Source: Paludibacteraceae bacterium
GTDB lineage: Bacteria; Bacteroidota; Bacteroidia; Bacteroidales; Paludibacteraceae
NCBI GenBank assembly: GCA_024400275.1
Contig: JAKSMY010000068.1
Coordinates: forward strand, 1-8,673
Direction: 5' to 3'
Length of the DNA: 8,673 bases
Positions 1 to 7,316 of this stretch are shown one piece after another. Position numbers and translations under genes: made by a program. Under the pieces are notes generated by a model that saw nothing but the letters and a program-made list of their open reading frames with translations, ran no database searches and had not been told where the DNA came from. Numbering within the stretch: position 1 is the first letter of the stretch; the number at the start of each line of letters is the position of its first letter.

Positions 1-80
1 GCAAGGTGTTGGCTGACCTGGCTATGAATCAGCCCAAAGCGTTCAAAGCGATTGCAGATAAAGCGAAGAAGTCGCTGTAA
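1..80 (+). CDS. rplT: 50S ribosomal protein L20, C-terminal fragment
   Basis: The reading frame starting with AAG at position 3 gives 25 residues, KVLADLAMNQPKAFKAIADK then AKKSL, before TAA at 78-80. This is the characteristic C-terminal end of bacterial L20, where the KVLADLA block is strongly conserved. L20 binds 23S rRNA early in assembly of the large ribosomal subunit. The rest of the gene lies left of the window, and in most bacteria it follows infC and rpmI. It is closed by a hairpin terminator a few bases downstream, so it is probably the last gene of its operon. Only the tail is visible, but the match to the family is clear. Confidence 0.9.
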   Translation, partial: KVLADLAMNQPKAFKAIADKAKKSL

Positions 81-86
81 AAAAAG

Positions 87-116
87 AGGGTGCGCCAAAA
101 GTGCACCCTGCTTTTT
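87..116 (+). terminator. Rho-independent terminator of rplT
   Basis: A 9-bp stem (AGGGTGCGC at 87-95 with GTGCACCCT at 101-109, one G-U pair) closes a 5-nt CAAAA loop and is followed by GCTTTTTG with five T at 112-116. The A-run at 81-85 can pair with this T-run, so the hairpin might also work on the other strand. It sits 6 bp after the rplT stop. Confidence 0.85.
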
Positions 117-122
117 GAAAAA

Positions 123-187
123 TCCCTCGAACCCTCGAACCCTCGATTCCTCGAATCTTCGAATCCTCGATCCCTCGAAAAAATCGA
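123..187. repeat. 8-bp tandem repeat, consensus WYCCTCGA
   Basis: Seven consecutive octamers fill 123-178: TCCCTCGA, ACCCTCGA (twice), TTCCTCGA, ATCTTCGA, ATCCTCGA and TCCCTCGA. An eighth, degenerate unit ends in TCGA at 184-187. TCGA recurs exactly every 8 bp from 127 to 178, and then after 9 bp. The first two bases and the fourth base of each unit drift, while the last four (TCGA) never change. The array lies between the rplT terminator and the esterase start, in the only space available for that gene's promoter. Function unknown. Confidence 0.85.
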
Positions 188-203
188 AAAAAAATAAAAA
201 ACA

Positions 204-1355
204 ATGAAAAAACTCTTACTCCTTATTTTGGCTGCCGTTGCGGTGAATGTATCGGCGCAGAAAAATGAACTGCGTTATGTGGATGCGTCGCAGTTCCGTA
301 TCATTAACAAAGGTTGGTCACAGACTGCTACTCCGTACAACCGTCTGCCGGCGTACATGCAGGACACGGTTCGTAAGAACCAGTGGTGGCTGTATAACCA
401 TTCGTCGGGTGTGGCTATCCGCTTTGCTACCAACTCGGTACGCATCGGTGCGCACTACAACCTGATTAATAACTTCCACATGCAGCACATGGCAATGACC
501 GGTATCAAAGGAACCGACTTGTACTATTGGAATGAGGAAGGTAATATCTGGGAACATGTGAACACGGCTCGTCCGCAGGAGAAAAATGGTGTGGCTGATT
601 CGATTCAGTCCAAGATTTATGTGGAGAACTTGGATGGCGAGATGCATGAGTTTATGTTCTATCTGCCTTTGTATGATGGAATCAACTGGTTCCAAATCGG
701 TGTTGATTCGGGTGCGGTGATTACTTATCCGCAGATTGAGAATCCGCGTCGTGGTAAGATTGTTTGCTATGGAACAAGTATTATGCAAGGTGGTTGCGCC
801 AGCCGTACCGGTATGGTTTCCACCTCAATGATTCAGCGCGAGTTCAATTTGGAGTGCGTAAATCTGGCAACCAGTGGTGAAGGTAAGATGGATATGTATA
901 TGGCGCGTGTGATGGCTACCATTCCGGAGGCTATTTGCTATGTGTTGGATCCTATTCCCAACTGCACGGCGGATATGTGCGACACGTTGACCTATGATTT
1001 TGTCAATATCTTGCGTCATCTTCGTCCTGAGGTGCCCATCATCATGGTGGAAGGACCTATATACCCGTATGCTCGTCACGATGCTTTCTTCAAGAAGTAT
1101 TTGCCGCAGAAGAATGACAATTGGCGTAAGAACTACGAGAAACTGAAGGCTGAGAACCCGAAGGGTTTGTATTATGTTCCTTGTGACGGTTTGACCGGTC
1201 CTAATATGGATGGTACGGTGGAGGGCATTCACTTTACGGACTATGGTTTCCGCGCGTATGCGGATATATTAGAGGTGTATATCAAACAGGCGTTGGATGA
1301 CACCGGAGTGGATTACAACCTCATTCCCGCTAATCACTTTGTGAAGTATTATTAA
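204..1355 (+). CDS. Secreted SGNH/GDSL-type esterase with N-terminal GxDLY domain
   Basis: This is a 383-residue predicted secreted hydrolase. Residues 1-18 form a signal peptide (MKKLLLLILAAVAVNVSA). Residues about 20-178 match the GxDLY domain that precedes some SGNH esterases, with the naming motif GTDLY at 103-107. Residues about 183-360 form the SGNH hydrolase domain. Block I is GTSI (190-193), with Ser192 the likely nucleophile. The block II glycine is likely within ATSGEGK (222-228), and DPIPN (249-253) stands where block III GxND is expected. EGIHFTDYG (340-348) carries the likely catalytic His343. Family members remove acyl, often acetyl, groups from glycans or other esters, but the substrate here cannot be read. 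The usual Asp three residues before the His is Glu340, with Asp336 nearby as an alternative. The start ATG has an A-rich leader and no Shine-Dalgarno sequence, as is usual in Bacteroidota. Family is well supported, activity is inferred. Confidence 0.88.
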   Translation: MKKLLLLILAAVAVNVSAQKNELRYVDASQFRIINKGWSQTATPYNRLPAYMQDTVRKNQWWLYNHSSGVAIRFATNSVRIGAHYNLINNFHMQHMAMTGIKGTDLYYWNEEGNIWEHVNTARPQEKNGVADSIQSKIYVENLDGEMHEFMFYLPLYDGINWFQIGVDSGAVITYPQIENPRRGKIVCYGTSIMQGGCASRTGMVSTSMIQREFNLECVNLATSGEGKMDMYMARVMATIPEAICYVLDPIPNCTADMCDTLTYDFVNILRHLRPEVPIIMVEGPIYPYARHDAFFKKYLPQKNDNWRKNYEKLKAENPKGLYYVPCDGLTGPNMDGTVEGIHFTDYGFRAYADILEVYIKQALDDTGVDYNLIPANHFVKYY

Positions 1356-1364
1356 GAATTATTA

Positions 1365-1398
1365 TCCGCGTATAGCATCCCTGTACGCGGACTTTTTT
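1365..1398 (+). terminator. Rho-independent terminator of the esterase gene
   Basis: TCCGCGTA (1365-1372) pairs with TACGCGGA (1384-1391). The stem can extend inward by three pairs, including one T-G, to leave a 5-nt loop (CATCC, 1376-1380). Six T follow at 1393-1398. It starts 9 bp after the esterase stop and ends only 19 bp before the receptor start codon. Confidence 0.85.
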
Positions 1399-1417
1399 GT
1401 TTAACCATTATACAAAA

Positions 1418-4144
1418 ATGATGAAACATTTATTCACTGTGTTATTGCTGGTATTTACCGGTAGTTCTTTATTCGCCGAGTCCATTTCCGTGACGGGAAT
1501 CGTCCAAGATGCACAAACCGGTGAGTCGCTTATTGCAGCCTCTGTATCTGAACAAGGAACCACAAATGGTGTGGTTACGGATATAGATGGTAATTTCTCT
1601 TTAGTTGTGCAAGACGGAGCCAAGTTGGAGGTATCGTATGTGGGGTACGTGAGTCGGGTTATTGCGATTAAACAAAAAGGTAATCAGGGTGTGATAGCGT
1701 TAAATCCGGAAGCCTATGTGTTGGAGGATGTGACGATTACGGGACAATTGGCTGTTCAGCGTAAGACACCGGTTGCGATGAGTCAGGTTTCCGGCATTGA
1801 GATAGAAGAGAAACTGCTGGGTAATGCCGAGTTTGTGGAAATCCTTAAATCCACTCCGGGCGTACACTATAACCGCGAAGGCGGAGGCTGGGGCGATAGC
1901 GAAATCTTTATGCGTGGATTTGATAACACCAATATCGCAGTGTTGGTAAATGGTGTCCCAATGAACGGAATGGAAGATAGTAAGGTCTATTGGTCTAACT
2001 GGCAAGGCTTAGGAGATGTTACTTCTGTAATGCAAACGCAACGTGGTCTGGGTGCCGCCAAGATGAGTGCACCATCCGTGGGTGGTACGATAAACGTGAT
2101 TACCAAAGGTATTGATGCCAAGAAGGGAGGAAGCATGAGTTATGCGTTGGGAAATGATGGTCTCAATAAGATTATGTTTAGTGTTTCGACCGGCCTGATG
2201 GAGAATGGTTGGGCGATTACAGTGCTGGGTTCCAAGACGTGGGGTGATGGTTATATCATGGGCACAGAGTATAGTGGATATAGTTATTTTGCCAATATAT
2301 CCAAGCGCATTAATGACCGTCATCAGTTGTCGTTGACTGGTTTTGGTGCTCCTCAGTGGCATAACCAACGTGCTTACCAAAACGGCTTGACGATGTCAGA
2401 GTGGAACTCCATCAAGCGATATATGAAGGATGGCATGCACTGGTCGCGTTATAATCCGATGGCGGGAACGTTGCGTGGTGAGAAATTTAATGCCAATCAC
2501 AACGTCTATCATAAACCGCAGATTTCGTTAAATCACGTGTGGCAGATTGACTATAAGTCCAGTTTGAGCACCTCCGCTTACGTAAGTATCGGCCGCGGAT
2601 TCGGTTGGACGGCAGAGAATGGTTTGAATTCAACGCGCAGTTATTCTGATTTGACCAGTGCAGCCACGTATGGTAGATTGAAGAAGATTTTCTGGGATGA
2701 AGCAACGGGCGGGTTTGACTATGAGGCTGTAGTGGCAGAGAATATGGCAAGCGAATATGGTTCGCAATTGGTGTTGTGTGAGAACCGCAACTACCATAAC
2801 TGGTACGGCTTGACATCTACTTATAGTAATCGCTTCCGTGATATGATTGATTTCACCGCCGGTCTTGATGTCCGTTACTACGAGGGCATACATAATGCCG
2901 TTATTTGTGATATGTTAGGTGGGGCTTATTATGTAGATGCTACTCGTTCCGGTAATGCTATCAAGGTGGAAAACAACAGTCGTAAGGATGACCCGAACTG
3001 GGTGTATGAGAAATTAGGTATAGGCGATGTGTGCTACCGTGACTACACGGGTTATGTGGTGCAGGAAGGTGCTTTTGTACAGGCAGAGTATGACAAGGAT
3101 TCTTGGTCGGCATTTATTAATGGTGCTTTGAATTTGAATCACTACTGGAAATACGACCGTTATTATTATGACGAGGCTCATGCGATGTCGGATAAACTGA
3201 CTTTCTTAGGAGGTACGGTTAAAGCCGGTGCTAACTACAACATCAATTCCAATAACAACATCTATGTGAATGTAGGTTATATCTCTCGTGCGCCGAAATT
3301 TGATAAGGGAGCGTTCATGAATGCATCTACATCTAATGTGGTCAATAAGGATGCCAAGAACGAGCAAGTAGCCAGTGCTGAGATTGGTTACGGTTTCCAC
3401 ACTTCGAAGGTGAATATCGCGGTGAATGGCTATTTCACTGAGTGGATGGATAAGACAATGACGGCTTACACGACCTTGGATAATCAAGAGACAGGTTATC
3501 TGAATATGACGGGTGTAAGTGCTCGTCACATGGGTTTGGAGTTTGAACTGAAAGCTCATCCTACTAAGTGGTTGGAGGTGAATGCGATGTTCTCTATCGG
3601 TGACTGGCAATGGGATAAAGATGGCGTCATCGGTTATTACTACGATGAACAGGGCACGCCTGTAACCAAAATGGGTGAATATACGACTGCCGGTTCGGAG
3701 GATCACGCTTGGGCAATGATTAATATGAAAGGTATCAAAGTGGGTGGTGCGGCGCAGACAACGGCTAACTTAGGTCTGACGTTCAAGCCGTTCCGTGGTT
3801 TCAAGATTGGTGCCGAATATACGTTGTATGACCGCAATTTCTCGTATTATAGTTTCTCGGGCTCGAACCTGAGTATCAACAAGTCTGTTGATGTGATGGC
3901 TCCCCTTAAGTTGCCTACAGGAGGTCAGATGGATATACATGCCAGTTATTCGTTTGATTTGGGCAAGTGCCGTGCAACGCTTGCCGGAAACGTGAGCAAC
4001 GTGCTGGATCAGTATTATATTGAAAAAGCGTGGAATCCCTCTACGGTTACCAGTTCAAGTTTAACGGAAGCCACGATGGATAATATATACATGTTCTTTG
4101 CGTACGGTCGTACGTGGAACTTGCGACTCAAAATAGATTTCTAA
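1418..4144 (+). CDS. TonB-dependent outer-membrane receptor with carboxypeptidase-regulatory-like N-terminal domain
   Basis: From ATG 1418 the product is 908 residues. Residues 1-20 form a signal peptide (cleavage after SLFA). Residues 24-108 form a carboxypeptidase-regulatory-like Ig-fold domain (SVTGIVQDAQTGESL, then DIDGNFSL and VSYVGY). Residues about 113-230 form the plug, with the signatures EILKSTPGV, IFMRGFD, VLVNGVPMN and VGGTINVITK. The rest is a 22-strand-type beta barrel rich in aromatic residues, ending in LRLKIDF with the terminal Phe expected for BAM-dependent insertion. Such receptors import ligands across the outer membrane using TonB-ExbBD energy. No STN domain is present, so no direct anti-sigma signalling is expected. 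No SusD homologue follows; instead an OB-fold lipoprotein lies 13 bp downstream. An in-frame TTG at 1397 is rejected as start because it lies in the T-tract of the preceding terminator. A second ATG at 1421 is possible. The ligand is unknown. Confidence 0.92.
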   Translation: MMKHLFTVLLLVFTGSSLFAESISVTGIVQDAQTGESLIAASVSEQGTTNGVVTDIDGNFSLVVQDGAKLEVSYVGYVSRVIAIKQKGNQGVIALNPEAYVLEDVTITGQLAVQRKTPVAMSQVSGIEIEEKLLGNAEFVEILKSTPGVHYNREGGGWGDSEIFMRGFDNTNIAVLVNGVPMNGMEDSKVYWSNWQGLGDVTSVMQTQRGLGAAKMSAPSVGGTINVITKGIDAKKGGSMSYALGNDGLNKIMFSVSTGLMENGWAITVLGSKTWGDGYIMGTEYSGYSYFANISKRINDRHQLSLTGFGAPQWHNQRAYQNGLTMSEWNSIKRYMKDGMHWSRYNPMAGTLRGEKFNANHNVYHKPQISLNHVWQIDYKSSLSTSAYVSIGRGFGWTAENGLNSTRSYSDLTSAATYGRLKKIFWDEATGGFDYEAVVAENMASEYGSQLVLCENRNYHNWYGLTSTYSNRFRDMIDFTAGLDVRYYEGIHNAVICDMLGGAYYVDATRSGNAIKVENNSRKDDPNWVYEKLGIGDVCYRDYTGYVVQEGAFVQAEYDKDSWSAFINGALNLNHYWKYDRYYYDEAHAMSDKLTFLGGTVKAGANYNINSNNNIYVNVGYISRAPKFDKGAFMNASTSNVVNKDAKNEQVASAEIGYGFHTSKVNIAVNGYFTEWMDKTMTAYTTLDNQETGYLNMTGVSARHMGLEFELKAHPTKWLEVNAMFSIGDWQWDKDGVIGYYYDEQGTPVTKMGEYTTAGSEDHAWAMINMKGIKVGGAAQTTANLGLTFKPFRGFKIGAEYTLYDRNFSYYSFSGSNLSINKSVDVMAPLKLPTGGQMDIHASYSFDLGKCRATLAGNVSNVLDQYYIEKAWNPSTVTSSSLTEATMDNIYMFFAYGRTWNLRLKIDF

Positions 4145-4157
4145 CGAACTAACACTC

Positions 4158-5972
4158 ATGATTATGAAAAAATATATATTTAACTTAGCCCTTGTTAGCT
4201 TGCTGTTGTCGTCCTGTGCCGAATGGTCAATGCACCAAATCGAGCGTGAATTGACTGAGACCGACCTCAGCATTCAGGACGCCCGCCAGTTTGCTTATGA
4301 ATTGGATGCCTCTGATTATGCGTCCGTATCAAAGAACGAAGAGAATATTGCCATTGCGTTGTCGTTGGATTCCGATTCGGTGGCTTACCGTGCCTTGCAA
4401 GCTGTGTCCACAAACAAATGTTTCAGCGACGAAGCGTCCGCTGACGTCTATCTGCCCGCTTTCCTGAAAAAACTGTATCCGCAATTATCCGTTGGAGCGC
4501 AAGGTGCCATAACCTTCCGTCAGAACACGGGCAAAACGACCTATCAGAAGCTCTTTGCTTCCTCTACGGCATACACCCTGACCAATGAAGACTACAAGTC
4601 CATTTGGGGTGGTCGCGGTGCAGATTATTTGGCTCCTACGGCAGAGACGAAGATTCCTGATTTCCTATCAGCCAAGTTCCCGTCAGCGGCGGACAGCAAG
4701 ATTTTCGTCTTGACCTATCGCTATAGTGCTGAAGAACCTGATACTATTTATCCGCCACTTCCCTACGAATGTACTGTAGCCCAGTTGCTGGAAGCCGAGG
4801 AAATCGTTGAACACCAATTGTCCGGTGTGGTAGGAAAAGTGACTTCTACACTTTCGGGCAGGTTCTATCTGGTGGATGGTAACGACTCCATACTTGTGTA
4901 CGGATTGACGGATGAAGACGGCAATCGTGTATGGAAAGATAAAGGCATCCAACAGGGTGATTTCATTACCGTGAAAGGAAAATATTCCGGTGAGAACGCA
5001 GAACCGCAACTGGTCGGTGCCGTGTATGTCAGCCATACGCCTGCCGGTAGTTATGCAAAGGCGCGTATGCCGCATTGCATCGCTGCTGATGAACAAGTGA
5101 TAGCTGGTAAGACGGTCATCTACCAACGACAGAACGGCGTGTGGGTGCCCTATACCAATGACCAAGTGAAGGGTGTGGAAATTCTGCCCGAATCGGTCTA
5201 TGAAGCCTTGGGCACGAATGTAATCAGCGACCCTGCTGCGACTATCAATATCTATTTGAAAAACAAGTATCCCTATGCAGCCGTAGATGATGACTACCTC
5301 GTCGTTTACATGGTGTCCGGCGGTTCAACGGCGGATGATTTCGTGTTTGATGGAACGGACTTTGTGATGGTATCCGGCTACGGAGATGAAGTTATGAACT
5401 TCCTGCTAAAGAAAGACAAAGGATGGCAGGCTGATATATCTACTTACCTCAACGAGCCGTTTATTGGTCACGGACAGGGCAATTTCGTGTTGCAAAATGT
5501 ATTGCTGTCCGGTGCCTTGACCTATGTGTGGAAATACGACGCATCATACGGAATGAAGGCGTCCGCTTATTACGGAGGCAATAACGCTTCGGAAGCATGG
5601 CTGGTATCGCCTGCCATTAAACTGAAAAAAGCCAAACAACCGGCGCTCATCTTTGATATGACGCAGAAATACGCTGCCAACTTTGCAGAGGAATGTAAAG
5701 TGTGGGTCAGCACGGACTATGCCGGTGATGTGACCGCTTGTACGTGGACTCAGTTGCCATATTTGACCAATGAGGACGGGTCGCTGAACGTGCCGGATGG
5801 TAGCAGTTGGACTTTCCAATCCAGCGGTGAGATGTTGTTGACTGATTATATTGACCAAAAGATTTGGATAGGTTTCCAATACACCAGTTCGGATGTTGCT
5901 TCCGCTACTTGGGAAATAAAGAATCTGCTGGTGCACGAAATAGAGGAAGAAAATACAGAAAATGCAGAATAA
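4158..5972 (+). CDS. Lipoprotein with internal repeats, an OB-fold domain and a choice-of-anchor-J-like C-terminal module
   Basis: The product is 604 residues, or 602 if translation begins at ATG 4164, which gives the more usual MKK start. The signal sequence ends in a lipobox, LLSSC, with Cys20 the lipidation site; the following AEWSM has few acidic residues, so surface export is uncertain. Residues 47-122, 128-190 and 321-386 appear to be diverged copies of one module, with a tyrosine-rich first half and then a YLPAFLKKLYP-like helix and a VxY strand. Residues about 204-294 look like an OB fold (LSGVVGKVTS, FYLVDGNDSILVYGL, GDFITVKGKY). Residues about 433-593 resemble choice-of-anchor-J / MAM-like jelly-roll modules (ASEAWLVSPAIKL, PALIFDMTQKY, IWIGFQYTS). 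The gene starts 13 bp after the receptor stop, so it is probably cotranscribed and likely encodes an accessory or ligand-binding partner of the receptor. No catalytic motif is visible. Confidence 0.85.
   Translation: MIMKKYIFNLALVSLLLSSCAEWSMHQIERELTETDLSIQDARQFAYELDASDYASVSKNEENIAIALSLDSDSVAYRALQAVSTNKCFSDEASADVYLPAFLKKLYPQLSVGAQGAITFRQNTGKTTYQKLFASSTAYTLTNEDYKSIWGGRGADYLAPTAETKIPDFLSAKFPSAADSKIFVLTYRYSAEEPDTIYPPLPYECTVAQLLEAEEIVEHQLSGVVGKVTSTLSGRFYLVDGNDSILVYGLTDEDGNRVWKDKGIQQGDFITVKGKYSGENAEPQLVGAVYVSHTPAGSYAKARMPHCIAADEQVIAGKTVIYQRQNGVWVPYTNDQVKGVEILPESVYEALGTNVISDPAATINIYLKNKYPYAAVDDDYLVVYMVSGGSTADDFVFDGTDFVMVSGYGDEVMNFLLKKDKGWQADISTYLNEPFIGHGQGNFVLQNVLLSGALTYVWKYDASYGMKASAYYGGNNASEAWLVSPAIKLKKAKQPALIFDMTQKYAANFAEECKVWVSTDYAGDVTACTWTQLPYLTNEDGSLNVPDGSSWTFQSSGEMLLTDYIDQKIWIGFQYTSSDVASATWEIKNLLVHEIEEENTENAE
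4296..5315 (+). repeat. Three diverged protein repeats inside the lipoprotein
   Basis: Three segments of the lipoprotein share a pattern: unit A residues 47-122 (4296-4523), unit B 128-190 (4539-4727) and unit C 321-386 (5118-5315). Matching blocks are YLPAFLKKLYPQLS / IPDFLSAKFPSAAD / INIYLKNKYPYAAV, each followed by a beta strand ITFR / VLTYRY / VVYMV. They are preceded by YELDASDYASV / YTLTNEDYKSI / ILPESVYEALG. The OB fold sits between units B and C. The repeats are visible only at protein level. Confidence 0.6.
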
Positions 5973-5974
5973 AA

Positions 5975-5993
5975 AAGCCGTATGTGACGGTTT
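5975..5993 (+). other. Small intergenic hairpin between lipoprotein and OB-repeat genes
   Basis: AAGCCGT (5975-5981) can pair with ACGGTTT (5987-5993) around an ATGTG loop, with one G-U pair. No T-tract follows; the sequence runs on as ATATAATAAAC. It lies in the 54-bp gap before the third gene. It may be a weak attenuator, an mRNA processing or stability element, or chance. Confidence 0.3.
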
Positions 5994-6026
5994 ATATAAT
6001 AAACATTAATCATTAACACAATTTTT

Positions 6027-7214
6027 ATGAAAAAATTTTTAGTAATGTGTGCAACCGTATTGGTTGCAATGAATGCCGGTGCGGCAGTGACTGAGGTTAT
6101 GACATGTGCAGAGGCGGCTGCAGCAGCAGCCTTGTTGGACCACAATGTACCGGGTACTGACTCTGTAGCGATTATCGGTTATGTCACCAACACGGATGGT
6201 ACTATCAGTAAAGGTCAGCAGACTTTCTGGATGGACGATGAGAAGGGTAGCAAGAAGACGTTTGAAGGGTATTGGTGCAATCTGCCTGCCGATATGGTAG
6301 CAGCAAACTCTCCCCTCAATGTAGGTGACAGGGTGCAGATTGCCGGTTTCTTGATGCGCTATAATTCGACATACGAGATGAAAAACGGTATCGTCACCAT
6401 TTTGGAACGGGCGACTGTCAAGATTGATACGATTCAGGCTACCGTTTGCGAGGCGATTGAGGAAGGTGAAAGTCTGAATGACGGCGATATAAGCGCAGAA
6501 GTATTTGAGATTAACGATATCGTGGCTGTTGTTGAGAACAACAATGATACCTATCATACGCAGACCTTTACGCTGGAATGTGTGGGAGATGATACGACCA
6601 AAATTATAAAACCGTACAATCTGTCAATGCAAGGTGACTATTGCGTTCCAGGCGACAGCGTTCGCATTCTGGGTAAACTGAAAAAATATGGTGATTTGGT
6701 AGAAGTTACCGGTCAGGGCTGGGTTACCAAGAAAGGTGATTTAAAGATTGACACGATTGACGCTACCGTTGATGAGGCGGTCGCTGCCGGTCTGTTGCTG
6801 GATAATAATATGCTTTCAAAAGCCGTTTATGCTGTTACGGGTTATGTAGATAGCATTGCTTCGGCTTATAGTGACGAATACAAGAACATGTCGTTCTACA
6901 TGTGTGATGATATGTCCAATCCTAAATACGAGTTTGAAGGTTTCCAGATTACCGTTCCTGCTGACAACCAACCCAAAGTTGGAGACAAAGTGAAGGTTAC
7001 GGGTAATATCCTGCACTATTACAAAGCCGCTGCGGATGACAAGCCGGAAATCCATACAATTGAGATTAAGAAAGGTGACTTTGAGATGATTGAGAGCACG
7101 GGTCTGCAATCTATAAAAGCAGTTCAGACGGCTACCAAGAGTCTAAAGAATGGTCGCCTGATGATTGAGCACAATGGAATGCGCTACAATGCTCAAGGTG
7201 CCAGAATGAAGTAA
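6027..7214 (+). CDS. Secreted protein with three OB-like repeats and a YNAQG C-terminal tail
   Basis: This 395-residue product has a signal peptide (residues 1-19, MKKFLVMCATVLVAMNAGA). The Cys at 8 is not in a lipobox, so it is probably not a lipoprotein. The mature part contains three OB-like repeats at about 25-130, 137-236 and 245-354. Each opens with a helix such as CAEAAAAAALLDHN, VCEAIEEGESLND or VDEAVAAGLLLDNN. Each carries a GD-V--aG strand: GDRVQIAGFL, GDSVRILGKL, GDKVKVTGNI. Repeats 2 and 3 are introduced by the same linker, KIDTI-ATV. The last 39 residues end in GRLMIEHNGMRYNAQGARMK, which resembles short C-terminal tails of exported Bacteroidales proteins and the last strands of type IX secretion sorting domains. 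It follows the lipoprotein by 54 bp and ends at a strong terminator, so it is probably the last gene of the receptor operon. No enzymatic motif is visible; a binding or structural role is inferred. Confidence 0.85.
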   Translation: MKKFLVMCATVLVAMNAGAAVTEVMTCAEAAAAAALLDHNVPGTDSVAIIGYVTNTDGTISKGQQTFWMDDEKGSKKTFEGYWCNLPADMVAANSPLNVGDRVQIAGFLMRYNSTYEMKNGIVTILERATVKIDTIQATVCEAIEEGESLNDGDISAEVFEINDIVAVVENNNDTYHTQTFTLECVGDDTTKIIKPYNLSMQGDYCVPGDSVRILGKLKKYGDLVEVTGQGWVTKKGDLKIDTIDATVDEAVAAGLLLDNNMLSKAVYAVTGYVDSIASAYSDEYKNMSFYMCDDMSNPKYEFEGFQITVPADNQPKVGDKVKVTGNILHYYKAAADDKPEIHTIEIKKGDFEMIESTGLQSIKAVQTATKSLKNGRLMIEHNGMRYNAQGARMK

Positions 7215-7240
7215 GTCTTAAGCGTATCTGCTAAAATAAG

Positions 7241-7272
7241 AGTGCCAAGGTGTCATATGACACTTTGGCACT
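7241..7272. terminator. Bidirectional terminator between convergent genes
   Basis: AGTGCCAAGGTGTCAT (7241-7256) and ATGACACTTTGGCACT (7257-7272) form a 32-bp inverted repeat with a single G-U pair and no spacer. The folded loop would be the central bases. On the plus strand it is followed by ATATTTTC, and on the minus strand by CTTATTTTAG. It lies 26 bp after the OB-repeat gene stop and about 100 bp beyond the stop of the opposing minus-strand gene, so it suits termination of both. Confidence 0.8.
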
Positions 7273-7316
7273 ATATTTTCTAACTTGTAGTCACCTGTAT
7301 TGCGTCCTGTATTTAT

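Noticed and set aside
111..117. TTTG after the rplT terminator (and at 1396-1399) as a Bacteroides -7 promoter element
   Set aside because: The TA of the TAnnTTTG consensus is missing and no matching -33 element lies at the right distance.
123..187. CRISPR-like array
   Set aside because: The unit is only 8 bp with no spacers, and no cas gene is present.
318..1232. Open frames on the minus strand opposite the esterase
   Set aside because: They lack family signatures and lie wholly over a gene with clear SGNH motifs and signal peptide.
1397..1417. TTG start giving a receptor seven residues longer
   Set aside because: The TTG lies in the T-tract of the preceding terminator and would put MFNHYTK before a normal signal peptide; ATG 1418 fits better.
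1700..3706. Several minus-strand open frames opposite the receptor
   Set aside because: Low-complexity His/Ile/Arg-rich translations with no recognisable domain, typical of antisense shadows of a long receptor gene.
7241..7272. Palindrome as an operator or mobile-element end
   Set aside because: Its place between two convergent genes and the AT-rich tracts on both sides fit a bidirectional terminator; no transposase or second copy is seen.
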